64,000 bases of DNA from Bacteroidota bacterium (GTDB lineage: Bacteria > Bacteroidota > Bacteroidia > Chitinophagales > Chitinophagaceae). Shown here piece after piece: positions 1-8,893 of this stretch. The notes beneath the pieces were generated by a model, which was not told where the DNA came from, did no database searches, and saw only the letters and a list, made by a program, of their open reading frames with translations. A program made the position numbers and the translations under genes. The stretch covers positions 1 to 64,000 of the forward strand of contig JADJZY010000013.1 of NCBI GenBank assembly GCA_016715505.1, in the 5' to 3' direction. The stretch's first letter is position 1. Each line of letters begins with the position of its first letter.

Positions 1-53
1 ATTCAAAAACACCCTTTCAGAGTACTCCATCCGAAATATAAAACCCTTTCATC

Positions 54-90
54 AAAAAATCCTCCGATCTAAATTGAAAGACCGGAGGAT
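54..90 (-). terminator. Intrinsic terminator of the glutamine synthetase gene
   Basis: On the minus strand a 12-bp stem (positions 79-90 pairing with 59-70, one mismatch) with an 8-nt loop is followed directly by a run of six T. It lies 37 nt past the stop codon of the glutamine synthetase gene, so it most likely ends that transcript. Confidence 0.8.
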
Positions 91-126
91 ATATGTCATG
101 AATGATTGAGGGACCGTTGTTCTTAA

Positions 127-2318
127 TTAACGCAAAAAGAGCATCTCACGATATTTTGGCAAAACCCACAATTTATCATCGACAATTAACTCAAGTTTAT
201 CGGCATGATATCGGATGACATCGAAGTAAGGTTTTACTTTATCACAATATGCAATAGCCCTGGCGTGCATGCTTTCCAAATTATTGGCCACCTTGCGCTC
301 ATTAATCATGGCTTCTACATGATCGCTCACTGCATTGATATGTTTACTCAAAACTTCCACAATTTCTTTTTGAGAACGCCAGGTTTCTTCGTTTAATCCG
401 ATTTCCTTCAAGCCTTTAATATTTTCTACAAGACGATTTTGATAGGAAATAGCTGCCGGAAGTATTGAATTACTAGCCAGATATCCCATCATACGAGCTT
501 CAATCTGTACCTTTTTCACATATTCTTCCAACATGATTTCATGGCGAGCTTCCATTTCGACATGGTTAAATATTTTATGTTCGGCAAACAGCGATAAAGT
601 TTCTTTTTTACTAAATACATCCAAAGCACGCGGTGTATCTTTAAAATTATTCAATCCACGTTTAGCTGCTTCCTGTGCCCAAGCTTCGCTGTAATTATCT
701 CCTTCAAAACGAATGGCTTTACTTTCGGCGATATATTGACGAATCACATGCAGAATCGCAATTTCTTTTTTCTCACCTTTTTCCATCAGTGATTCTACTT
801 CCTTCCTGAACTGAATCAGGGTATCAGCCATAATCGTGTTTAAAATGGTCATTGGCCAGGCACAATTGGCCGTTGAACCCACCGCCCGGAATTCAAATTT
901 ATTGCCGGTAAATGCAAATGGACTTGTACGGTTACGATCTGTATTATCCATCAACAATTCAGGAATATTTTTATGAATATCCATCTTCAAAATCACTTCA
1001 TCTTGTTCGGTGAACTTACCGGTCACACGTTGTTCAACTTCATCCAATACTTCTGACAAATATTTTCCGACAAATACCGAAATAATAGCCGGCGGTGCTT
1101 CGTTGGCACCCAGGCGATGATCGTTGTTTGAAGAAGCGATACTGGCTCTTAACAAATCTGCATGGGTATGAACAGCCTTCAAAACATTCACAAAGAAGGT
1201 CAAGAACATCAGATTCGTGCGTAAGGTTTTGCCCGGAGCAAGTAAATTGATGCCGGTATCGGTAGCAAGGCTCCAATTATTATGTTTACCACTTCCGTTT
1301 ACACCAGCAAAAGGTTTTTCATGTAAAAGAACCTTGAGTTTATGACGCTTCGCCACTTTCTGCATCACATCCATCGAAGTGAATTATGATCGACTGCAAT
1401 ATTTACCTCTTCGAAAATAGGTGCACATTCAAATTGTGAAGGGGCCACTTCATTGTGTCGGGTGCGTAATGGAATGCCTAATTTATAAGCTTCCTGCTCG
1501 AAATCTTGCATATAGGCAAACACGCGGTCAGGAATTGCACCAAAATAATGGTCTTCCAATTGTTGACCTTTTGCAGGGGTATGACCATACAAGGTTCTTC
1601 CTGTCGCCAAAATATCGGGGCGGGCATTTGCCAGAGATTCTTCGATCACGAAATATTCCTGCTCCCAACCTAAGGTAGGCGTTACACGGGAAATATTTTT
1701 ATCAAACAGGTGGCAAACATCCAATGCGGCCTTATTGATCAGGTCAAGTGCTTTTAACAAAGGTGTTTTTGTATCGAGCGACTCCCCTGAATAAGAGATA
1801 AAGATGGTTGGAATACATAGGGTTTTACCATGGGCTTGTTCAATGATGAAAGCCGGTGATGTTGGATCCCAGGCCGTATAACCTCTGGATTCAAAAGTGG
1901 CCCTGATTCCACCGTTCGGAAAACTGGATGCATCGGGTTCTTGCTGGGTTAAAGCATCCCCGTCGAATAATTCCAAAGCTGAGCCATCACTTTTAATAGT
2001 AAAAAAGGAATCATGTTTTTCGGCAGTCGCCCCGGTTAAAGGTTGAAACCAATGGGTAAAATGGGTTACCCCACGATCCATAGCCCATGCTTTCATGCCA
2101 CTGGAAATTTGGTCAGCCATGCGGCGATCTATTTTACTACCGGATTTAATGGAATTGACCAGGCTTTTATACGCCTCATCGCTCAGGTATTCCCGTTGCA
2201 CTTTGCCGGTAAAAACATGGCTTGCGAAAAAGGAAGTTACTTTGTTTCCATCATAACTGCGCACATCTTGTGCATTTTCGGAGAGCGCCTGAATGGCGTT
2301 GAAGCGTAAATTAGACAT
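127..2318 (-). CDS. glnN: Glutamine synthetase type III, interrupted by one frameshift
   Basis: Makes glutamine from glutamate, ammonia and ATP in the cytoplasm. The N-terminal part (317 codons, from 2318) carries the GSIII-type THWFQPLTG and GWEQEYF motifs, and the C-terminal part (415 codons, ending at 127) carries HEKPFAGVNGSGKHNNW. Together they are about 732 residues, the usual size of the large GSIII enzymes common in Bacteroidota. The frame is lost near 1370-1380: the sequence reads VDHNSLRWM and stops, while the next frame resumes at MDVMQKVA, as expected if one base is missing. Since nitrogen assimilation is essential and both halves are well conserved, sequence error is more likely than a pseudogene. 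It stands alone and ends at a good terminator. Confidence 0.93.
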
Positions 2319-2913
2319 ACATTAAATTTTTTGCAAATGTTTACTTTATTTCTGATTTATGCAAATTTTTTGAACATTTATTTCATTTTTATTTATATGC
2401 ATTTTATTATAATATAAAAATACTTTTGCTTTTTTTTCCCACTCCTAATTACTTTGCACCTTGAGAATAATATTGGTTAAGTAAGGTTGACATATATTGA
2501 ATAAATTATATTATATCAATTCTAACTTATTGTTTTAATGCTTTATATTCTTTTAATAAATTATTTATTTAATTGAGTTCTATCGTTTAGTTTTATCTGA
2601 ATAAGCCTGTCATCTTACGCTCAGGTTCTACGAATCCCGGGAGTTCCAAATTCTGAACGGTTTTATAACTCAGAATTATTCCGATTATATTTCCGTGTAT
2701 CAATCTTCTGATTTGACCATTATCCTTTTTTCTCCTTTCAAGTTTGAATCTATTCTCGCATAAATACCATATGATCATCGGCATCTCAAAATGTATTTCC
2801 CCGGATAGAATACTAATTATTCATTCGACTTCTTTCTTTCAAAGTTTGTAATCTATGCACCATATCCAGAAGTATTTTCAAACAATACCCGCTAGTACTT
2901 ACTTTTGCGGCCT
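2319..2913. other. AT-rich intergenic region between divergent glnN and hscA
   Basis: Nearly 600 bases with no convincing gene. It must hold the glnN promoter (minus strand) and the hscA promoter (plus strand). TACTTTTG at 2421-2428 on the plus strand matches the Bacteroidota -7 element but has no ORF nearby. A 63-codon minus-strand ORF (2593-2784) has no recognisable features and was not accepted. Confidence 0.5.
2900..2907 (+). promoter_or_regulatory. Bacteroidota -7 promoter element of hscA
   Basis: TACTTTTG fits the TAnnTTTG consensus. Its last G is 7 nt before the hscA ATG at 2914, so transcription would begin at or right beside the start codon. No clear TTG -33 element is visible. Confidence 0.5.
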
Positions 2914-4755
2914 ATGGCAAAAATATCCATCAATATTGCTACCGGAACCGTGCAACAGGCTGAAGCGATTGTAGGAATTGATTTGGGCACCACGAATAGT
3001 TTGGTCGCCTTTATGCACCCTGAAGACAAAAAACCTTATATCCTGAAAGAGGTTGATCAAAGCACTTTGGTCCCTTCGGTGGTTTATATTGGAGAACATG
3101 GTGAACGGGTCATTGGTCAGGCCGCACTCCCCTATTTAGTGAGCCATCCCGAAAGAACCATTAAAAGTGTTAAACGATTGATGGGTAAGGCCTTTCATGA
3201 TATTCAGGAGTCAACCCATTTTAAATTGATCGACCAGGGGCCTGAAAAACCCGTTGGAATTCAGGTGGATGGAAGCACTTACAACGCCGTAGAAATTTCA
3301 TCCTGGATTTTGCAGGAATTAAAGCATCGAGCTGAACATTTGCTGAAAATGCCGGTACAAAAGTGTGTCGTTACAGTTCCCGCATATTTTAATGATACCC
3401 AGCGACAAGCTACTCGTGACGCAGGAAAATTGGCAGGTTTGGATGTCTTACGCATTGTAAATGAACCAACAGCGGCAAGTTTGGCCTATGGAATGGGGAT
3501 TTCGAGGGATGAAAGCAAATTAATTGCCGTTTACGATTTGGGCGGAGGCACTTTTGATATCTCCATATTACAGATTTCTGATGGCATTTTTGAAGTTCTG
3601 AGTACCCATGGTGACACCCATTTAGGCGGTGATGACTTCGATCAACTCATTTATCGGTATTTTTTAGAATGTTTGGAATTAAATGCCGCCCATGTCGATA
3701 TGAATCGCACACAACAACTGGAGGCTTTGGCTTTGACCGCCAAAAAACATCTTTCCTCGAACACGCAATTTGAAACGGAATGGGAAGGCCGAAAATTAAC
3801 CCTGGATCAAAACACTTTTGAACAATTGGTGCAACCCCTCATTCATAAGACCCTTCAAAGCTGTATGCAGGCGCTCAAAGACAGCGGAAAAACCAAAGAT
3901 GAACTCGATGAAATTATCATGGTCGGCGGAAGTACCCGGATGCCAGTGGTAAAAAAAGCGGTTAGTCAATTTTTCGGTAAAACATTACACGATAGCCTAA
4001 ACCCCGATGAGGTGGTTGCATTGGGTGCCGCTGTACAAGCAGACATTCTTTCCGGAAACAACAAAGACTTATTACTCCTCGATGTTACCCCTTTGAGTTT
4101 AGGGATTGAAACCATGGGAGGTTTAATGGACGTCTTAATACCCCGAAACAGCAAGGTTCCATCAAAAGCTGGTCGTCAATACACGACACAAAGAGATGGG
4201 CAAAGTGGAATCAGAATCACGGTTTATCAGGGTGAACGGGATCAGGTCAAAGACAATCGAAAACTAGCATCCTTTAATCTGGAAGGCATTCCGTCCATGC
4301 CCGCCGGACTCCCTAAAGTGGATATTCAATTTTTAGTGAACGCGGATGGTATTTTGCAAGTGAAGGCCAAAGAGCTCAGGAGTCAGATTGAACAAAGTAT
4401 TGAAATAACACCCAGTTATGGATTGGATGATGCCGAAGTCGAAAGAATGCTGATGGATTCTATCACCCATGCCAAGGAAGATATTCAGCAACGTTCATTG
4501 ATTGAAACTAAAACGGAAGCCGAACAAATGGTGCTGTTTACCACAAATTTTATTCGAAAAAATAGTCGCTTCCTGGAAGAATCAGAAATGAACGCCACCG
4601 AATTGCAAATTCAAAAATTACAGGAAGTGATGAATGGCGATGATAAACAATTGATTCAACAAGAAATGGAAAGCCTGAATTCCCTCAGCAGGCCATATGC
4701 TGAACGGGTGATGGATGAAGCTGTAGCAGCCGCGTTGAAAGGTAAAACGGTCTGA
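2914..4755 (+). CDS. hscA: Hsp70-family Fe-S assembly chaperone HscA
   Basis: ATP-dependent Hsp70 chaperone. The sequence has the actin-like ATPase signatures GIDLGTTNS (residues 21-29), VYDLGGGTFDIS and VMVGGSTRMP, followed by a substrate-binding domain. It resembles HscA rather than DnaK in three ways: an N-terminal extension before the first phosphate loop, a length of about 613 residues (E. coli HscA has 616), and segments such as SYGLDDAEVERM and the C-terminal ALKGKTV. It lacks the long DnaK lid tail. HscA helps transfer Fe-S clusters from the scaffold IscU, with the co-chaperone HscB; neither gene is in this window. ATG 2914 is preferred to an in-frame TTG at 2905, which lies inside the promoter element. 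It converges on the next gene with a 5-nt gap. Confidence 0.85.
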   Translation: MAKISINIATGTVQQAEAIVGIDLGTTNSLVAFMHPEDKKPYILKEVDQSTLVPSVVYIGEHGERVIGQAALPYLVSHPERTIKSVKRLMGKAFHDIQESTHFKLIDQGPEKPVGIQVDGSTYNAVEISSWILQELKHRAEHLLKMPVQKCVVTVPAYFNDTQRQATRDAGKLAGLDVLRIVNEPTAASLAYGMGISRDESKLIAVYDLGGGTFDISILQISDGIFEVLSTHGDTHLGGDDFDQLIYRYFLECLELNAAHVDMNRTQQLEALALTAKKHLSSNTQFETEWEGRKLTLDQNTFEQLVQPLIHKTLQSCMQALKDSGKTKDELDEIIMVGGSTRMPVVKKAVSQFFGKTLHDSLNPDEVVALGAAVQADILSGNNKDLLLLDVTPLSLGIETMGGLMDVLIPRNSKVPSKAGRQYTTQRDGQSGIRITVYQGERDQVKDNRKLASFNLEGIPSMPAGLPKVDIQFLVNADGILQVKAKELRSQIEQSIEITPSYGLDDAEVERMLMDSITHAKEDIQQRSLIETKTEAEQMVLFTTNFIRKNSRFLEESEMNATELQIQKLQEVMNGDDKQLIQQEMESLNSLSRPYAERVMDEAVAAALKGKTV

Positions 4756-4760
4756 TACTT

Positions 4761-5048
4761 TTAATTCATTTTCTTAAACAATAACCAAAAGGCAAAAAGG
4801 GTTAAAGGAAATCCAAGAATTGAAACCAATGCTATTTTTTTATAGCCGGATACCGATTGAAATAAAAACTTACTCAGCAAATATTGCGAAGGGAAAATGA
4901 TGGCCATATAGACACAAAACATAAGCCAGCTGAAAGGATCTGTTACCCAGCCCAGATGTTTGAACCCCTCATCCAAAAACAAAAGTAACAAGGTGATTAT
5001 AAATGAGTTGGTCAGCGTCATATATATCGGTGGTAGAACCGTTTTCAA
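4761..5048 (-). CDS. Small predicted membrane protein of unknown function
   Basis: A 95-residue protein with about three hydrophobic segments: residues 8-25, a central one around 40-60, and a C-terminal one near 72-92 ending in KKMN. This suggests a small inner-membrane protein. I do not recognise the family with certainty; the spacing of the helices is somewhat like DUF2798 proteins. It is convergent with hscA and separated from plsX by about 200 bases of AT-rich DNA, so it is probably a single-gene unit. Function unknown. Confidence 0.55.
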   Translation of the reverse strand: MKTVLPPIYMTLTNSFIITLLLLFLDEGFKHLGWVTDPFSWLMFCVYMAIIFPSQYLLSKFLFQSVSGYKKIALVSILGFPLTLFAFWLLFKKMN

Positions 5049-5245
5049 AAACTGTTTTCATTCCTTCTATTTTCCTATTAACACATAAAGACGAATAATA
5101 TTGAATCATTCGATGTTAAGGAAATCACAGAAAACATGCCAAGGTGTATAAGTTGTGCGTACAACAATCTTTTAAATTTATATATACAAATACGTATACA
5201 TAAACCATTTATTTACAGCACAATAAGATTGATGATAAAAATAAA

Positions 5246-6178
5246 TTATAAGAGGGAACGAACATGCCCCAGCATATCCGTTTGAACCATTTTGCGGGCA
5301 ACTTCCAACATTCCCACAAAGGAATCTGCATTGGAAATCCCATGTCCGACGACTACGGGTTTGTTCACGCCCAAAACCGGAACACCACCGTATAACTGAT
5401 GGTTGAATTTAGCCAAAAAGTCGTCCTGTATATTTCGTCGGATTTTCACTACATCATACAGGGACTCCGCTAATTTGAGTAAAATATTTCCTGTGAAACC
5501 ATCACAAACAATCACATCGCAGGCATTGGTGAGAATATCCCTGCCCTCAATATTGCCGGTAAAATGGATGGATGAGTTGGCTTTTAATAACGGATAGGTT
5601 GCCTGTGCCAAAATATTGCCTTTGGTTTCTTCTTCGCCAATATTCAGGAGGGCGACACGTGGCTTATCAACGCCCAGGATATCTTTAGCATATAAAGAAC
5701 CCAAGGTTGCAAACTGATTGAGATGCTCAGGCTTACAATCGGCATTGATTCCCACATCCAACATCAGACTGTAACCGTCTTCAATATGCGGAACGAGGGT
5801 TGGAATGGTTGGTCTTAAAACACCTTCTATAGGTTTGATAATATGGGCTGCTCCAACCAGCATAACACCGGTATTTCCTGCACTAACAAATGCATCTATC
5901 TCCCCTTGAGCCAATAATTGAAAACCGACGACCAAAGATGATCGCTGTTTTTCTTTCATTGCTTTGGTCGGATGTTCATGCATACCGATCACTTCAGGTG
6001 CATCAACGATGGTATAAGCATCCTTGTTGCCTTTCATTTGTTCCTGAATGGCAGCTTGATCACCCAATAAGACCAAATGAGTGACCGGATACTTTTCCAG
6101 AAACGACGAAGCACCCAAACAACTTTGTTCAGGTGCAAAATCTCCACCCATGATGTCAAGACCTAATCGCATACCCAT
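5246..6178 (-). CDS. plsX: Phosphate acyltransferase PlsX
   Basis: Converts acyl-ACP to acyl-phosphate, the donor for glycerol-3-phosphate acylation in membrane phospholipid synthesis. The 310-residue protein shows family motifs: LDIMGGDFAP near the N-terminus, SAGNTGVMLVGA, LLNIGEEETKG and CDGFTGNILLK. It is last in the order DUF177-rpmF-plsX on the minus strand with a 13-nt gap after rpmF, the classical arrangement. The fabH gene that often follows plsX is absent; about 200 bases of AT-rich DNA follow instead. Confidence 0.95.
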   Translation of the reverse strand: MGMRLGLDIMGGDFAPEQSCLGASSFLEKYPVTHLVLLGDQAAIQEQMKGNKDAYTIVDAPEVIGMHEHPTKAMKEKQRSSLVVGFQLLAQGEIDAFVSAGNTGVMLVGAAHIIKPIEGVLRPTIPTLVPHIEDGYSLMLDVGINADCKPEHLNQFATLGSLYAKDILGVDKPRVALLNIGEEETKGNILAQATYPLLKANSSIHFTGNIEGRDILTNACDVIVCDGFTGNILLKLAESLYDVVKIRRNIQDDFLAKFNHQLYGGVPVLGVNKPVVVGHGISNADSFVGMLEVARKMVQTDMLGHVRSLL

Positions 6179-6191
6179 AAGGTTTTGTAGA

Positions 6192-6410
6192 TTAAGCTTC
6201 GGACTCAGGTTCCTGCGGTTCTTCTTTCACGGCTTTTTCGATCACCACACGACCTTTGTAGAATAATTTATTTTCTACCCAGTGTGCACGATGCCTCATA
6301 TGCGTTTCACCGGTTGTTTTGTCGATGCTTAAAGTTTCTACGCTGGCCTTATAGTGAGTACGGCGTTTTGCACTTCTTTGCTGCGAGTGTCTGCGTTTAG
6401 GATTTGGCAT
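6192..6410 (-). CDS. rpmF: Large ribosomal subunit protein bL32
   Basis: Small basic ribosomal protein, 72 residues. The N-terminus MPNPKRRHSQQRSAKRRTH is the bL32 signature, followed by the short conserved core with HRAHW. The acidic C-terminal tail (KEEPQEPESEA) is longer than in many bL32 proteins, but such tails are seen in Bacteroidota. It lies between the DUF177 gene (5-nt gap) and plsX. Confidence 0.95.
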   Translation of the reverse strand: MPNPKRRHSQQRSAKRRTHYKASVETLSIDKTTGETHMRHRAHWVENKLFYKGRVVIEKAVKEEPQEPESEA

Positions 6411-6415
6411 ATCGC

Positions 6416-6958
6416 TTAGTTTTTATTTTTTTTATTTTGCAATTGTTCAAGTTGTTCTTTCCAGTCCTGGCTAATTGATGATTCGGGTTGGGTCAGGTAT
6501 TTGAGTGCTTCCGGATTACAAGTACTTTCTCCGTTTTCATTGTCCGGATGAATATGTTGCATTGGAATACTTAGTAAAACAAATTCATAAATCCAGGTAC
6601 TGACTTCCAGTAAGCTTTCCGAGCGTCCGATATAGGCGACCTCTGCATCTGCTTCCGATTTTTCGGCCACCAACTCGTCGTCGATTTGTTTCACTACCAG
6701 ATCAAATTCATCCCAGATATTCAGTTCAAAATCATCCCCACATCGATCGCAAGGCAATGAAACCTTGCCATTGATATTAAAGTGTAATAAAAAGATACCA
6801 GACTTCTTATCCAGGGTTAACTGGATATTCAGATGCGGATTGGCAAATTCGACCTCCCCAAAACGATCAAAGAACTGGCTGTCAATGTTGTATTCAAAAA
6901 CATGGATTCCGGGTTTTAATCCCACAAAAGCGATTTCAAACTCCCGGCTATGTTTCAT
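6416..6958 (-). CDS. DUF177 (YceD-like) protein
   Basis: Member of the DUF177/YceD family, which in many bacteria sits immediately upstream of rpmF and has been linked to 23S rRNA or ribosome accumulation. About 180 residues, with the family CxxC pair in LPCDRCGDDF (Cys70 and Cys73) and an acidic region after it. ATG 6958 is chosen over a GTG two codons upstream at 6964. It is first in the rpmF-plsX operon, with a TAnnTTTG element just upstream. The assignment rests on the CxxC motif and the gene order; overall sequence similarity in this family is low. Confidence 0.85.
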   Translation of the reverse strand: MKHSREFEIAFVGLKPGIHVFEYNIDSQFFDRFGEVEFANPHLNIQLTLDKKSGIFLLHFNINGKVSLPCDRCGDDFELNIWDEFDLVVKQIDDELVAEKSEADAEVAYIGRSESLLEVSTWIYEFVLLSIPMQHIHPDNENGESTCNPEALKYLTQPESSISQDWKEQLEQLQNKKNKN

Positions 6959-6979
6959 ACCCACGCATTAACAGGGCTG

Positions 6980-6987
6980 CAAATGTA
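6980..6987 (-). promoter_or_regulatory. -7 promoter element of the DUF177-rpmF-plsX operon
   Basis: TACATTTG on the minus strand is an exact TAnnTTTG match ending 22 nt before the ATG at 6958. The predicted leader is about 15 nt. No clear TTG -33 element at the usual distance. Confidence 0.45.
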
Positions 6988-7044
6988 GGGCAAATATTTT
7001 AAAAATCGGAAAAACTCACGATTAATCCTGATTCAGTGGATAGA

Positions 7045-7557
7045 TTACCAATTCACGAAAGCGCGGTTAAAAATATCATCGGCCAATTGCGTCGAAATAT
7101 CCTCAATGAGGGCAGCTTCTACCGTTTGAACATTCTGATTGGATCCAAAGTCGGCAAAACGTGAAAAAGATTGTGTGAAGCCTTGTTTTTCATTTATGCG
7201 ATTGACAAAAACAATATTTACAGTCACGGTTAAACGGTTTTTGGCACTGGTTTCCGTTCCCGTGAGGGCAGCCACACTCACCTCATAGGCTGTTATACTA
7301 CCGCTCAAATCATAGTCAGTTTTATCTGAATTCAGCTGCGAAAGAGAGGTTTGAGAAATAATTCGTTGTCGCAATTTATCGGTAAATGTGGGACTCAATG
7401 AGGGCGCTACAATTCGGGCATTGTTTTCAATGAAGTGCACATTGATGGTCTTTCCTTCAATGGCAGCACCTGTAAAACTGTATACACCGCAAGCCGTAAA
7501 GAATGAGAACCCAATCATTACGGCCATGAGAATCGTCCATTTATTCCTCAATATCAT
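7045..7557 (-). CDS. lptE: LptE-like LPS-assembly lipoprotein
   Basis: Predicted outer-membrane lipoprotein of about 170 residues. The hydrophobic signal ends in the lipobox FFTAC with Cys23, followed by GVYSFTGA, the start of the Bacteroidota LptE-like family; INVHFIENNA and FTDKLRQRII also fit. LptE plugs the LptD barrel that inserts lipopolysaccharide into the outer membrane; an LptD-like gene lies at 57232-59818. The ORF is open further upstream, but ATG 7557 is right because it starts the signal peptide. That start lies inside the end of the regulator gene (17-nt overlap), implying translational coupling. Confidence 0.8.
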   Translation of the reverse strand: MILRNKWTILMAVMIGFSFFTACGVYSFTGAAIEGKTINVHFIENNARIVAPSLSPTFTDKLRQRIISQTSLSQLNSDKTDYDLSGSITAYEVSVAALTGTETSAKNRLTVTVNIVFVNRINEKQGFTQSFSRFADFGSNQNVQTVEAALIEDISTQLADDIFNRAFVNW

Positions 7558-8785
7558 ATTCTTTAATTTTACGGTAGAGGGTTCTTTCAGAAATTCCCAG
7601 TTCAAGTGCAGCATCCCGGCGCCTGCCTCGATGTTTCTTAAGTGCTTTTACAATAAACTCTTTTTCTTTATCGGCCAGATTTAACACTTCTTCCACCTGA
7701 TGAACGGTTTCCATATGATGCGATTCCGGTTGTGAAAGGATAATCGGTTTATTACTCACCCTGGCTCCAATTTCGTTGGCAAACGGCATCAAATTATTCT
7801 GATCGTTGATATTCAGCTGTTCGGCATACATCTGGGCTGTACCCGGGTTCTGTATCATATCATAAAACATCTTCTTGAGCTCATTGACATCCTTTTTCAT
7901 GTCGAAAAACAACTTATAAAGGATATCTCGCTCGGATGCAAAATCATTTTGACCAGAAACAGATCCGCTCAAAGCTGGAAGTCGTTCCTGTGGATTGGCG
8001 GGCAAAAAGTATTTAAATTCTTCAGCCGTAACCAGCTTATGAGGCGCTAAAACGGAAATTTGTTCCGCCATATTTTTTAATTCCCGAATATTTCCCGGCC
8101 AATTATAATTCATCAGAATTTGCCGAGCTTCATCATTGAGTTGAATCGGTGCGGTTTTATACTTGTCGCCAAAATCCACACAAAACTTCCTGAAAAGCAC
8201 AGGAATATCATCCCGCCTTTCGCGCAAGGCTGCGACTCGTATTGGCACAGTACTCAATCGATAATAAAGATCTTCGCGGAATTTCCCATGGTTGACCAAT
8301 TCCAGCAGGTCCTTATTGGTGGCTGCAATGACCCGTACATTGGTTTTTTGAACTTTTGATGACCCTACCCGAATATACTCACCGGTTTCCAATACCCTTA
8401 ATAATCTGGCTTGTGTTCCAATGGGCATCTCCCCGATCTCATCCAAAAAAATAGTTCCCCCATTAACCGTTTCAAAATAACCCTTTCTACTTTCACTGGC
8501 ACTGGTAAATGAACCCTTTTCATGACCAAATAATTCGGAGTCGATAGTGCCTTCCGGGATGGCGCCACAGTTTATAGCAATAAATGAATTGTGCTTCCTA
8601 TTGCTTTGATAATGAATGATTTGTGAAAATATTTCTTTACCGACTCCACTCTCTCCTTGTATCAAAACGGTTAAATCAGTGGGTGCAACCTGGGCAGCAA
8701 CTAAGAGTGCATAATTCAATGCTGAATCATTCCCGATAATCCCAAATCGATTCTTGATGGATTGTAATTCCTGATCATTAAGCAT
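7541..8785 (-). CDS. Sigma-54-type enhancer-binding regulator (AAA+ and Fis HTH)
   Basis: A 414-residue NtrC-family activator without a recognisable N-terminal receiver or sensor domain. Walker A is GESGVGKE (44-51) and Walker B is GTIFLDE (110-116). The sigma-54 contact loop, normally GAFTGA, reads GSFTSA (91-96). The C-terminus has a Fis-type helix-turn-helix (RRRDAALELGISERTLYRK). Members of this family hydrolyse ATP to open promoters bound by RpoN. It overlaps the LptE-like gene by 17 nt, an arrangement I recall from other Bacteroidota. With no sensory domain, it may be controlled by its own level or by unknown partners. Ser in place of the second Gly of the loop is unusual and could weaken sigma-54 engagement. 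Confidence 0.88.
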   Translation of the reverse strand: MLNDQELQSIKNRFGIIGNDSALNYALLVAAQVAPTDLTVLIQGESGVGKEIFSQIIHYQSNRKHNSFIAINCGAIPEGTIDSELFGHEKGSFTSASESRKGYFETVNGGTIFLDEIGEMPIGTQARLLRVLETGEYIRVGSSKVQKTNVRVIAATNKDLLELVNHGKFREDLYYRLSTVPIRVAALRERRDDIPVLFRKFCVDFGDKYKTAPIQLNDEARQILMNYNWPGNIRELKNMAEQISVLAPHKLVTAEEFKYFLPANPQERLPALSGSVSGQNDFASERDILYKLFFDMKKDVNELKKMFYDMIQNPGTAQMYAEQLNINDQNNLMPFANEIGARVSNKPIILSQPESHHMETVHQVEEVLNLADKEKEFIVKALKKHRGRRRDAALELGISERTLYRKIKEYDIEE

Positions 8786-8790
8786 AGTGA

Positions 8791-8798
8791 CAAAATTA
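8791..8798 (-). promoter_or_regulatory. -7 promoter element of the enhancer-binding regulator gene
   Basis: TAATTTTG on the minus strand, an exact TAnnTTTG match, with its final G 6 nt before the A of the ATG at 8785. The mRNA is predicted to be leaderless or nearly so. Confidence 0.5.
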
Positions 8799-8893
8799 CA
8801 ATTTTAGTGCGAAAATGTCACTTTCTGTCTTTTAAAGAATTCATAATACCCGAATATTCTTTAACGGGCATTCAATTCAGAGGAGCATCAGAC

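Noticed and set aside
127..2318. Programmed frameshifting in glnN and other split genes
   Set aside because: The junctions share no slippery heptamer or downstream structure, occur in unrelated housekeeping genes, and differ in direction. Sequence error explains them more simply.
2593..2784. 63-codon minus-strand ORF as a gene
   Set aside because: No recognisable domain, no promoter or coupling, in an AT-rich region; likely a chance ORF.
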